Assembly (NCBI RefSeq): GCF_019132845.1
Contig: NZ_JAHSPR010000005.1
Span: forward strand, 186,001-250,000
Reading direction: 5' to 3'
DNA: 64,000 nt
DNA from: Advenella alkanexedens
Lineage (GTDB): Bacteria; Pseudomonadota; Gammaproteobacteria; Burkholderiales; Burkholderiaceae_B
The notes below the pieces were generated by a model, which did not search any database, was not told where the DNA came from, and saw nothing but the letters and a program-made list of their open reading frames with translations. Numbering within the stretch: the stretch's first letter is position 1; every line of letters starts with the position of its first letter. Below are positions 1 through 7,234 of this stretch, piece by piece. A program made the translations under genes and the position numbers.

Positions 1-140
1 CCCACTGTTTTTTCACCCTCAAACAAATGGCAGATCATGAGCAAACGGTCTTCATTAACCATGACCTTAAGCAACTTTATGGCTTCAGTAGCGCCTTGCC
101 GCATGGCAAAGGACATATCCGTAGTAAGTGTTGTGTTCAT
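1..140 (-). CDS. ArsR-family winged-helix regulator, N-terminal part (runs off the left edge)
   Basis: Reading the minus strand from an ATG at 140 gives about 46 codons to the window edge, beginning MNTTLTTDMSFAMRQG. The stretch EAIKLLKVMVNEDRLLMICH resembles the first helices of ArsR/SmtB-type DNA-binding domains, where a regulator sits just before a winged helix. ArsR proteins are usually 90-120 residues and derepress metal, sulfide or redox genes, but the ligand-binding residues lie outside the window, so no inducer can be inferred. The upstream region carries AT-rich near-palindromes (175-202) that fit an autoregulatory operator. Family is likely; specificity is unknown. Confidence 0.6.
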   Translation of the reverse strand, partial: MNTTLTTDMSFAMRQGATEAIKLLKVMVNEDRLLMICHLFEGEKTV

Positions 141-174
141 AATTTCAATCTAAGATGGTTAACATTATATACTC

Positions 175-202
175 AAATATAATATTAATAAATATAATAT
201 TT
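175..202. promoter_or_regulatory. Tandem AT-rich near-palindromes upstream of the ArsR-like gene
   Basis: The 12-mer AAATATAATATT occurs at 175-186 and again at 190-201, a 15-bp repeat period. The second copy extended to 190-202 (AAATAT-A-ATATTT) is a palindrome around a central base. The sites lie 35-62 bp upstream of the ArsR start, where an autoregulator would bind. Pure A/T content makes chance symmetry possible, so the role is an inference. Confidence 0.4.
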
Positions 203-285
203 AAAAAGAAGATTTGATTTGGCGCAAACAGTTGAGAGACCACAGCGTACATTTAGTTCAGATTTGCCGTTCAGATTCTGAAAAA

Positions 286-1413
286 CTATTCAGCCGGACT
301 ATCAAACAATTTAGAGGCCTTGCTTTCCAAAACATTTCCCTCGCGATAATACCTCATTAAGGTATTAATATTTTGGTGACCGGTCATTAACATGGTTTCG
401 GCAATGGGAATATTTTGCCTGGCTGCCTCGGTCACAAAGCCCGATCGCAGTGAATGCGCGGAATATTCTTCACTTAATCCAGCCTGTTTGCAACGGGATT
501 TAATAATATTGTTCACCGAAACCGGGCTGAGTTTTTCACCGATAGCCCCACCTTTGTTAACTTGCCTGAAAATATAACCATTTTTTATCTGGCTGGCGGC
601 AATCCAATTGGCCAGTGCCTGGGCGGCCTGACCGGAAACCGGCTTATAGGCATTGGCGGATGCCTGTCCTGTCTGATTGGTTTTTGAATATAAAAGCAAA
701 TATAAGTAATCTCCCGTCTCGGGTTTATGGATGAGTCTGTCAAAATGGGCATCCGATACCTCGGATCTGCGTCTTCCGCCGCTGGCCCAGGCGAATAATA
801 TCAGGGCTCTATCCCGCAGGCCTTTAATCGAGTCGTCACAGGTTTCCAGCAACTGGGCAAGCGGTTCCTTGGTAAGTGCCGGGCGCTGGACGGAATGCAT
901 GCCTTTTTTTGCATAAGCTTTTTGTGTTTTGCCAATCAACTCCTGTACGCGAGGATCTTTACAGGGATTCGGACTGGCAAAAGCAATTTGGTGTGCCTTG
1001 GACAAGACAGCCAGGCGATGCAAAAGGGTGGCTATTGAAAAGTGGCCCCGTTGCGCCTTGAATTTGTTTTCAACCAGAAATACATCGAGCTCGGCGGGCA
1101 AACCAATGGTGTCACCTGTTGGGGTATGGCGCACGGCATGATCAACAATAAATTGCAGCACCACGGGTACTTGCAGGGGAAGGGTGAATGCCTGGTTATA
1201 ACGCATTCTGTACCAGACGGCCCAGTATTTCATGGCGCTTTTGTAGCTGTTCCGCGTATTTTGAGACTCACCTTCAGACACGATGTCGGCAATTGCCTTT
1301 TGGGTGGCTTCATGCAATGAGGTGGGATCCAGCAATGGCAATTGGTTCAGCAATTTAAGGCTTTGTGTGGGCATAAACACCATTTTGACGTAAAAACATT
1401 GGGTAAATTCCAT
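286..1413 (-). CDS. Tyrosine recombinase / phage-type integrase
   Basis: A 375-residue site-specific recombinase that would cut and rejoin DNA through a covalent phosphotyrosine. The N-terminal part (about 45-165) resembles a SAM-like core-binding domain. The C-terminal catalytic domain shows the full residue set: Arg215 in GGRRRSEV, Lys244, the H-S-L-R box (His320, Arg323), His346 in TGHQN and nucleophile Tyr355 in TLMRYY. No Shine-Dalgarno precedes the first ATG at 1413; the ATG at 1374 has a GGTG 4 bp upstream and is a good alternative start, which would leave the palindrome in the leader. It is divergent from a KfrA-like gene. No tRNA or att repeat is visible nearby, so it may not be a classical island integrase. 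The ArsR-like gene lies beyond its 3' end. Confidence 0.85.
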   Translation of the reverse strand: MEFTQCFYVKMVFMPTQSLKLLNQLPLLDPTSLHEATQKAIADIVSEGESQNTRNSYKSAMKYWAVWYRMRYNQAFTLPLQVPVVLQFIVDHAVRHTPTGDTIGLPAELDVFLVENKFKAQRGHFSIATLLHRLAVLSKAHQIAFASPNPCKDPRVQELIGKTQKAYAKKGMHSVQRPALTKEPLAQLLETCDDSIKGLRDRALILFAWASGGRRRSEVSDAHFDRLIHKPETGDYLYLLLYSKTNQTGQASANAYKPVSGQAAQALANWIAASQIKNGYIFRQVNKGGAIGEKLSPVSVNNIIKSRCKQAGLSEEYSAHSLRSGFVTEAARQNIPIAETMLMTGHQNINTLMRYYREGNVLESKASKLFDSPAE

Positions 1414-1457
1414 ATTTGTAATATATAATATGTATTATGTATTGTATATTACAAATA
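1413..1457. promoter_or_regulatory. Nested palindrome in the divergent recombinase/KfrA-like promoter
   Basis: The arms TATTTGTAATATA (1413-1425) and TATATTACAAATA (1445-1457) are perfect 13-bp inverted copies. Inside lies a second palindrome, ATAATA-TG-TATTAT (1425-1438). A possible -35 (TTACAA, 1449-1454) with GATAAT at 1473-1478 would drive the KfrA-like gene; on the other strand TTGTAA in the same arm could serve the recombinase. A protein bound here could control both genes. The symmetry is read directly; the promoter assignment is inferred. Confidence 0.6.
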
Positions 1458-1517
1458 AATCAAATAGCTTATGATAATTTTTACTTATCGAAAGCTATAT
1501 TCTAAAGTGTATTCAAA

Positions 1518-2591
1518 ATGATGCAATTAAAAAGTTCAGGGCGTGGAATTCAACAGGAAGATGTCTGGAAAGCGGCAGATGAATTGTTGCTTGAGGGGCA
1601 GCGGCCAACCATAGAGCGGATCAGGTTAAGAATAGGGCGGGGTTCACCCAATACCATCAGCCCCATGCTGGAAAACTGGTTTGCCATCCTGGGCAAACGC
1701 ATTAATGGAACGTCCTTTAACCAGAAAAACACAATAACAGCCCCCGAACCGGTCGAGCAGACCATACGGCATGTCTGGGCGCTGGCTCTTGAACAGGCCA
1801 CAATAATCGCCAAAAACTCGGTTAAAAACCAACAGGAAGAAAACGAACGGGCAAAACAAATACTGGATGATGAAAAAAAGGCCTTTGAACACAGTAAACA
1901 ATTGCATGAGGCAGCCTTAAAAGAACAGAAAAAGCTATTGGCCACGATGGCCGCCCAACTGCAAGACACAAAGAACATCCTGGCACAAAGAAACCGCGAA
2001 TATGAAAGTCTGAATAATGAAGCAGGGCGTTTGAAAATTCAGATTGCCGACTTGCTGGTAGAAAACAAGGCCCAGCAAGAAGCGGCAGAGCAGGTGTTGG
2101 AAAATGCCAATCAGCAACACATCAAGGAAAGGGAAGGGCTCGAAACCCGTTTCAGGTCGCTGGAATTGCGTTCAGTCAGTGAAATTGATCGTGCCCGGCA
2201 GGAAACAAAACTGGTTCAACAAAAGCTTGAACAAAGTCTTAAGACACAAAAGCAAAACGAGCAAGCGTTAAAAAACCAGCTGGAAGAGGCGCATGAAAAA
2301 TACCGTCAATTATCACAGCTTAATGAAACAGTTCGTCTGAAAATGCAGGCAGTTCAAGATGAATACCACGTGCTTGTTACGCAATTTGAACAATATAAAT
2401 CCCAGAACGAGCAACGGTTTGAACTGCTGAAAAAAGAAAACGAAACACTGACAAACGCATTGGCACAACAGCAACAAAACCTTGAATTACAAAAGGAAAT
2501 GGCGCAATTACTTGAAAAAATAAATGCGTTAGCTTTAACCGAAAAAGATCATGAGAAGGATAAATCCGATAAAAGCAGCTTGAATAAGTAA
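1518..2591 (+). CDS. KfrA-like DNA-binding coiled-coil protein
   Basis: A 357-residue protein with two parts. Residues about 8-60 (QQEDVWKAADELLLEGQRP, then SPNTISPMLENW) match the KfrA_N type of alpha-helical DNA-binding domain. Residues about 95-345 are rich in Glu, Gln, Lys and Leu with almost no Pro or Gly, which is a long coiled coil. KfrA of plasmid RK2 is an autorepressor that forms filaments and helps plasmid segregation; chromosomal relatives are poorly characterised. It is transcribed away from the recombinase, across a palindrome it could bind. The nuclease gene follows after 52 bp on the same strand. Family membership is fairly secure; the cellular role is unknown. Confidence 0.75.
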   Translation: MMQLKSSGRGIQQEDVWKAADELLLEGQRPTIERIRLRIGRGSPNTISPMLENWFAILGKRINGTSFNQKNTITAPEPVEQTIRHVWALALEQATIIAKNSVKNQQEENERAKQILDDEKKAFEHSKQLHEAALKEQKKLLATMAAQLQDTKNILAQRNREYESLNNEAGRLKIQIADLLVENKAQQEAAEQVLENANQQHIKEREGLETRFRSLELRSVSEIDRARQETKLVQQKLEQSLKTQKQNEQALKNQLEEAHEKYRQLSQLNETVRLKMQAVQDEYHVLVTQFEQYKSQNEQRFELLKKENETLTNALAQQQQNLELQKEMAQLLEKINALALTEKDHEKDKSDKSSLNK

Positions 2592-2643
2592 AGCTGCAAG
2601 ACTATGATCATTAACGTTGTAGACCAATACGAGTAGGCAAAAT

Positions 2644-4044
2644 ATGAAAATCAAATTCCTGGGTGCAGCCGGCGAGGTAACCGGTTCCTGCTTTTTGGTG
2701 CAAACCGGTAATATTCAGTTTTTGGTTGATTGCGGCATGTTGCAAGGCGGTCGTGAAGCCCCCATCCGGAATCGGCAACCCTTCGACTTTGATCCCCACG
2801 AGTTGGATTTTGTGCTGCTTACCCATGCCCACATTGACCATAGCGGCATGCTGCCAAAATTGATAAAAGACGGTTATTCGGGATATATATACACCACCCG
2901 GGCAACGGCCGACTTGCTTGATGTTCTGTTACCTGACAGCGCACACATACAAGAAGTCGATGCCGAACGGGCCAGTCGCAAACCACGTTCACGACAAGGC
3001 AGGCATTACGGGCTCACTACCCCCATCTACTACATGGCTGATGCACTGCAAACGCTTAAGCATATAAAAGAAATTGGATACGAAAGCATCATAGATCTGG
3101 CGCCTGGCATAAAATGTCGTTTTCAGGATGCCGGCCATATCCTGGGATCCGCCATTATTGAAATCTGGATTACCGAGGATAACATTACCCGTAAAGTCGT
3201 GTTCAGCGGCGATCTTGGCCAACCAGGCAGACCCATTTTACGTGATCCAACAATCATTGAAGAGGCGGATATCCTGGTTATGGAGTCCACTTACGGTGAC
3301 CGGCCTCACCGTACAAGCAACTCGACGGAAGAAGAAATCGTTGATATTTTCAAACGGACTTTACCCAAGGGAAATGTTATTATTCCCGCTTTTGCAGTGG
3401 GGCGAACCCAGGAAGTCATTTACCAACTACTGCAATTGGCACGTCATGACAAAATAAATGATCTCAAGGTTTTTGTTGATTCCCCGATGGCAACCAAGGC
3501 AACGGCCATTACCATGAAACATATGGAGCTGTTTGACGAGGAAGCCAAAAAAATGTTGACCTGGCAGGAAATCGGTACCGAATTACCCAATCTTTATTTC
3601 ACCGAAAGTGCTGAAGAGTCACAACTGCTGAATAAAATCCGTTCAGGTGCGATTATTATTTCTGCCAGTGGTATGTGTGACGCGGGCCGCATTAAGCATC
3701 ATTTGCGCCATAACCTGGGAAGACCAGAGTGCGCCATCATGATTACGGGGTTTCAAGCCATGGGATCATTAGGCCGTCGTCTGGTTGATGGCGTTAAAAA
3801 AGTGCGTATTTTTGGTGAGGAAATCAATGTCAGGGCAACTATTCATACTATCGGGGGACTGTCTGCCCATGCTGATCAGCCGGCCCTGTTGAACTGGGCC
3901 AAAGGGTTTAAAAAAGCCCCAAAACATATTTACCTGGTCCATGGTGAACCCAATCCCGCAGAAACGCTGGCGAACCGGCTGATGGAAGAATTGAATTGGA
4001 ATGTACATATTCCCAAAAGACAGGAAACGATTTCATTCAATTAA
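2644..4044 (+). CDS. Metallo-beta-lactamase fold, beta-CASP RNase-like hydrolase
   Basis: A 466-residue cytoplasmic metal-dependent nuclease of the beta-CASP group (Ysh1/CPSF-73-like, often annotated RNA-processing exonuclease). Visible motifs are the zinc-binding HAHIDH at 61-66, His165 in DAGHILGS, Asp190 in FSGDLG, the beta-CASP entry MESTYGD, and the C-terminal GGLSAHADQ and VHGEPN boxes of the RMMBL segment. All metal ligands look intact, so an active enzyme is expected. Substrate (RNA or DNA) cannot be told from sequence. The LOG-family gene follows after 36 bp, suggesting co-transcription, perhaps with the KfrA-like gene upstream. Confidence 0.9.
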   Translation: MKIKFLGAAGEVTGSCFLVQTGNIQFLVDCGMLQGGREAPIRNRQPFDFDPHELDFVLLTHAHIDHSGMLPKLIKDGYSGYIYTTRATADLLDVLLPDSAHIQEVDAERASRKPRSRQGRHYGLTTPIYYMADALQTLKHIKEIGYESIIDLAPGIKCRFQDAGHILGSAIIEIWITEDNITRKVVFSGDLGQPGRPILRDPTIIEEADILVMESTYGDRPHRTSNSTEEEIVDIFKRTLPKGNVIIPAFAVGRTQEVIYQLLQLARHDKINDLKVFVDSPMATKATAITMKHMELFDEEAKKMLTWQEIGTELPNLYFTESAEESQLLNKIRSGAIIISASGMCDAGRIKHHLRHNLGRPECAIMITGFQAMGSLGRRLVDGVKKVRIFGEEINVRATIHTIGGLSAHADQPALLNWAKGFKKAPKHIYLVHGEPNPAETLANRLMEELNWNVHIPKRQETISFN

Positions 4045-4080
4045 GACTAACACTTAAGGTTAACTGAACTGTAATAACAC

Positions 4081-4929
4081 ATGATTGATTATGAAAAGCG
4101 CAAAGCGCTGCAAAAAAACATAAAAGAAGGTGTCACCTACCGGCTTGCCCAGGAAGACCTCGATTTTCTGGCCAGTGATGAACTGCGTGGCCAGCGCCTG
4201 GAACTTGAATACCTCAAAACAGACAAGATACTGAATGAAAACTGCATACGTTCCACGGTTGTGGTATTTGGGAGTGCGCGCATAAGCTCACCCGAAGAAG
4301 CCAAAAGCAAAATGGAACAAATCGAGAAAATGCTTGATGGTTCACCGCAAGATGAAGTCATGCTTAAGGCTCATAAAAGGGCAGAGCGCAACCTGCGAAA
4401 TGCACATTACTATGAACAGGCCATCCGTTTTGCAAAGATGATTTCAGAACACTTTCAAAAAGAGGGCGTATGTGATTATGTCATTATGACAGGTGGTGGT
4501 CCAGGCATTATGGAAGCGGCCAACCGAGGGGCTTATGAAAGCCAGGCACGTTCAATAGGCCTGAATATTACCTTGCCTTATGAACAAACCCCCAATCCTT
4601 TTATCACGCCTGAGCTGGCTTTCCGGTTTCATTATTTTGCCATCCGGAAAATGCATTTTCTTGTCCGGGCGAAGGCATTGGTTGTTTTTCCCGGTGGGTA
4701 CGGAACCATGGATGAGCTGTTTGAGGTATTGACTTTAGTGCAGACCAAAAAAATGGATCCCATCCCAATCATCCTGTTTGGCTCCGAATTCTGGAAACGA
4801 GCCATCGACTTCGAGTTTCTGGTTGACGAAGGCATGATTAACGAACACGACCTGGCCTTGTTCAAAATGGTTGACTCCATCGAAGAAGCTTTCATGATGC
4901 TGCAACGTTTTCATGCAGAACATATGTAA
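4081..4929 (+). CDS. LOG-family (TIGR00730-type) nucleoside monophosphate phosphoribohydrolase-like protein
   Basis: A 282-residue Rossmann-fold protein carrying both signatures of the LOG family: GGGPGIMEAA at 138-147 and PGGYGTMDE at 204-212. Characterised members hydrolyse the N-glycosidic bond of nucleoside 5'-monophosphates (cytokinin activation in plants, AMP or purine nucleotide salvage in bacteria); the old name lysine decarboxylase is misleading. It is longer than the roughly 190-residue LOG core because of an extra helical N-terminal region of about 100 residues. It probably shares a transcript with the beta-CASP nuclease 36 bp upstream. The true substrate is unknown. Confidence 0.85.
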   Translation: MIDYEKRKALQKNIKEGVTYRLAQEDLDFLASDELRGQRLELEYLKTDKILNENCIRSTVVVFGSARISSPEEAKSKMEQIEKMLDGSPQDEVMLKAHKRAERNLRNAHYYEQAIRFAKMISEHFQKEGVCDYVIMTGGGPGIMEAANRGAYESQARSIGLNITLPYEQTPNPFITPELAFRFHYFAIRKMHFLVRAKALVVFPGGYGTMDELFEVLTLVQTKKMDPIPIILFGSEFWKRAIDFEFLVDEGMINEHDLALFKMVDSIEEAFMMLQRFHAEHM

Positions 4930-4957
4930 AACAGTCGTGTGAGTTTAAGCGCTTATA

Positions 4958-5386
4958 TTAGTACTGGCATTCGACATTTCCATCAACCCGGTTATTGCCG
5001 CCTGAAAGGCGGCTACCCTGACCACAAACAATATTGCCATCAACGGTCGTGTTTTTCACGGAAAATGAGGGTGTATGGGTTTTAGCTTCTATATTGCCAT
5101 CGATACGGCTATCAGAGATTTGAATCTTGCCGGCTTTTTTTGAAATCACGTTACCGTCAATTTTTGCATTTTTAAGTACCAGCGTGGCACCTTGAAAGAC
5201 TTCGATATTGCCATCAACACGGGTTCCATTCAGGTTGCAGTGAGCGCCTTGGGGCACTTTGATATTGGCGTCGATTTGCTTATTGCCAATAGAACCCTGA
5301 CAAGATAAATCATCCGCAAGGGCGGGTTGCATAAAGGCGGTTAAAGCGGCGCAGCTTGCCAATAATACTTTCAAGCGTGAATTCAT
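4958..5386 (-). CDS. Secreted protein with six 19-residue xDGNx repeats
   Basis: A 142-residue protein with a signal peptide (cleavage probably after ALA, residue 24). The mature part is a regular repeat: IDANI 38-42, VDGNI 57-61, IDGNV 76-80, IDGNI 95-99, VDGNI 115-119 and VDGNV 134-138, spacing 19, 19, 19, 20 and 19. Such spacing suggests a small right-handed beta-solenoid with one turn per repeat. Mature Cys29, Cys50, Cys121 and Cys140 could form two disulfides capping the ends. I do not recognise a named family with certainty; DUF3060-type secreted repeat proteins are a possible relative. It points toward the LOG gene and is divergent from the racemase. Function is unknown. Confidence 0.75.
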   Translation of the reverse strand: MNSRLKVLLASCAALTAFMQPALADDLSCQGSIGNKQIDANIKVPQGAHCNLNGTRVDGNIEVFQGATLVLKNAKIDGNVISKKAGKIQISDSRIDGNIEAKTHTPSFSVKNTTVDGNIVCGQGSRLSGGNNRVDGNVECQY

Positions 5387-5748
5387 ATCTTTACCTATGA
5401 GTTGTATTGCTGATGATCAAGCAAAAGTGCATTAAGCAGCAATCAGCAAATAAAAAAGACCATATATTATATAAGCAAATATGTTACCAACCAATGACAG
5501 AGGTTTTAGTCATAGGTTATAAGCGAATGGGGGAATGCAATCATGCATAAATCATTTACTTTACATAATATACATTATGCGAACAACATGACTACCAAAA
5601 TTCAAGTGATGTTTAGAGTCTCACCGGGTAAAAACTCTATCGTTTATTTGTTACAATGCCGTGTGGAATAAGCTGTAACCCGTCAATACATAGCGGTGCT
5701 ATTGTACCCGAATCACAAAAACATCACCTAACATTTCAGGGAGCCTAA
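5387..5748. other. Divergent intergenic region between the repeat protein and the racemase
   Basis: 362 bp, AT-rich, with no convincing ORF or RNA gene. It contains a dyad CATAAT-atac-ATTATG at 5564-5579, a plausible operator, and a GGGAG ribosome-binding site just before the racemase ATG. The dyad resembles the inner palindrome near the recombinase (1424-1439). Confidence 0.5.
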
Positions 5749-6453
5749 ATGCAAACCATCGGTTTAATAGGTGGAATGAGTTGGGAATCAACCATTCCTT
5801 ATTATCGCCAAATTAACGAGGCTATCAAAGAACGGCTGGGTGGCCTGCACTCGGCAAAAATAATCCTGTATAGCGTTAACTTCCAGGAAATAGAACAGCT
5901 GCAGCATCAAGGAAAATGGGATGAGGCCGGAAAAATACTGGCCGATACCGCCCTGCTTTTACAACAGGCTGGCGCTGATTTTCTGGTGTTATGTACCAAT
6001 ACCATGCATAAAGTGGCGCCTGCTATTGAATCGACCACACAAATCCCGTTATTGCATATTGCAGACCCTACCGCCCAAGCCATTAAACAGGCAGGATATA
6101 AACGCGTAGCCTTGCTGGGAACCCGTTTTACCATGGAGCAGGATTTTTACCGTGGCAGATTAAGCCATAAACATGGCATTGAGGTTCTGGTACCCGGAAC
6201 CGAGGACCGGAGTCAGGTACATCAAATTATTTATGATGAACTTTGCCTGGGCATTTTAAAAGAGTCATCACGCCAGACATATCGGGAAGTTATCCAGCGG
6301 CTGGCCAGTCAAGGCGCTGAAGCCGTAATATTGGGCTGCACTGAAATATCCTTGCTGATTGGTGCTAAAGATTCACCGCTTCCCCTGTTTGATACCACCG
6401 CGATTCATGCCAGCGCAGCGGCAAAACAGGCTTTGCAAAAAAAAGTATTTTAA
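5749..6453 (+). CDS. Aspartate/glutamate racemase family protein (YgeA-like amino-acid racemase)
   Basis: A 234-residue PLP-independent racemase that interconverts L- and D-amino acids using two cysteines as acid/base pair. The N-terminal [11 protein letters not shown], Cys82 in [10 protein letters not shown] and Cys197 in ILGCTEI are the family hallmarks, and length matches YgeA/RacX-type enzymes (about 230). These act broadly (for example on homoserine, aspartate, lysine); specificity is not readable here. A GGGAG Shine-Dalgarno supports the ATG at 5749. It is convergent with the DUF411 gene. Confidence 0.88.
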   Translation: MQTIGLIGGMSWESTIPYYRQINEAIKERLGGLHSAKIILYSVNFQEIEQLQHQGKWDEAGKILADTALLLQQAGADFLVLCTNTMHKVAPAIESTTQIPLLHIADPTAQAIKQAGYKRVALLGTRFTMEQDFYRGRLSHKHGIEVLVPGTEDRSQVHQIIYDELCLGILKESSRQTYREVIQRLASQGAEAVILGCTEISLLIGAKDSPLPLFDTTAIHASAAAKQALQKKVF

Positions 6454-6509
6454 GTGCCGCAAACAGGGTTACTGATTGACCTTAAAAACATCGCTTATTA
6501 TGCTCACGA

Positions 6510-6929
6510 TTAGTCTTTTGAAAACGGTTGTCCCTCAAAATCCACGGTAAGCAGGTTGCCATCCATAGGCCCCATGCCAGGAGAATTCAATGGCATTCCG
6601 GGTGCGGCAATACCTTTGACGGATGCATTGGCCAGCATTTTATGTACGGCTGTGGCAGGGACATGCCCCTCAATGATTTGACCTGAGCTGTCAACTACAG
6701 CGGTATGGCAGGAAGCCAGATTTAACGGTACACCAAGCTTTTCTTTTACGGCAGTCATATTGCCGGTTTTAATCGATTTAATCTTGAAGCCGGCATCTTG
6801 CATATGCTGGTTCCAGCCATCACAACACCCACAATTGGGATCCTGGAAAACGGTGATTTCATTATTGCCTGCATGGGTAAAAGCAGACATGGACAGGACG
6901 GCAGTTGCAGCTAATAACCATTTTTTCAT
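6510..6929 (-). CDS. Periplasmic DUF411 metal-binding protein
   Basis: A 139-residue DUF411 protein. It has a signal peptide (about 1-20), then TVFQDPNCGCCDGW with a Cys-rich CGCC motif at 33-36, ASCHTAVVDS in the middle, and a GHVPA motif typical of the family. DUF411 proteins usually lie next to copper-resistance genes (copA, copB, P-type ATPases) and are thought to bind copper in the periplasm. Here the neighbours are a racemase and a Bug protein, so it is a solitary copy. Metal identity is inferred from family habit only. Confidence 0.82.
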   Translation of the reverse strand: MKKWLLAATAVLSMSAFTHAGNNEITVFQDPNCGCCDGWNQHMQDAGFKIKSIKTGNMTAVKEKLGVPLNLASCHTAVVDSSGQIIEGHVPATAVHKMLANASVKGIAAPGMPLNSPGMGPMDGNLLTVDFEGQPFSKD

Positions 6930-7234
6930 TATTAAAGCCTTATTGTATTGTTTGAATAAATTCAGGGTCTTATTCTAACATTTACTATCTCAGCAAAAAT
7001 CCCATTTCTTTCATTATTTCAATAACTTGTAAAAATTATTATTTGTAACGGAGCAAAATGGCCATTAATTTTTCATGAAATGTCCGGGTATTAAGATAGT
7101 GTTCCGGGATTAAATCAGTGATATCAACCGCCCGATCTGATCTGCCACAAATAGTAACTATCTATGTCATGGTATTTACCCATTTGATTAACTGCAAATT
7201 TTATCTACACTAGGGCCTAAATTAGGAGGATTCA
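6930..7234. other. Divergent intergenic region upstream of the Bug gene
   Basis: 305 bp without an ORF. It holds the putative promoters of the DUF411 gene (leftward) and the Bug gene (rightward). AT-rich; no hairpin or RNA gene recognised. Confidence 0.5.
7184..7211 (+). promoter_or_regulatory. Putative sigma-70 promoter of the Bug gene
   Basis: TTGATT at 7184-7189 and TACACT at 7206-7211 with a 16-bp spacer, followed by a strong AGGAGGA ribosome-binding site at 7224-7230 before the ATG at 7235. Confidence 0.45.

Noticed and set aside
286-1413. Genomic-island integrase with att sites
   Set aside because: No flanking tRNA or direct repeat was found within the window; the left end of any island lies outside.
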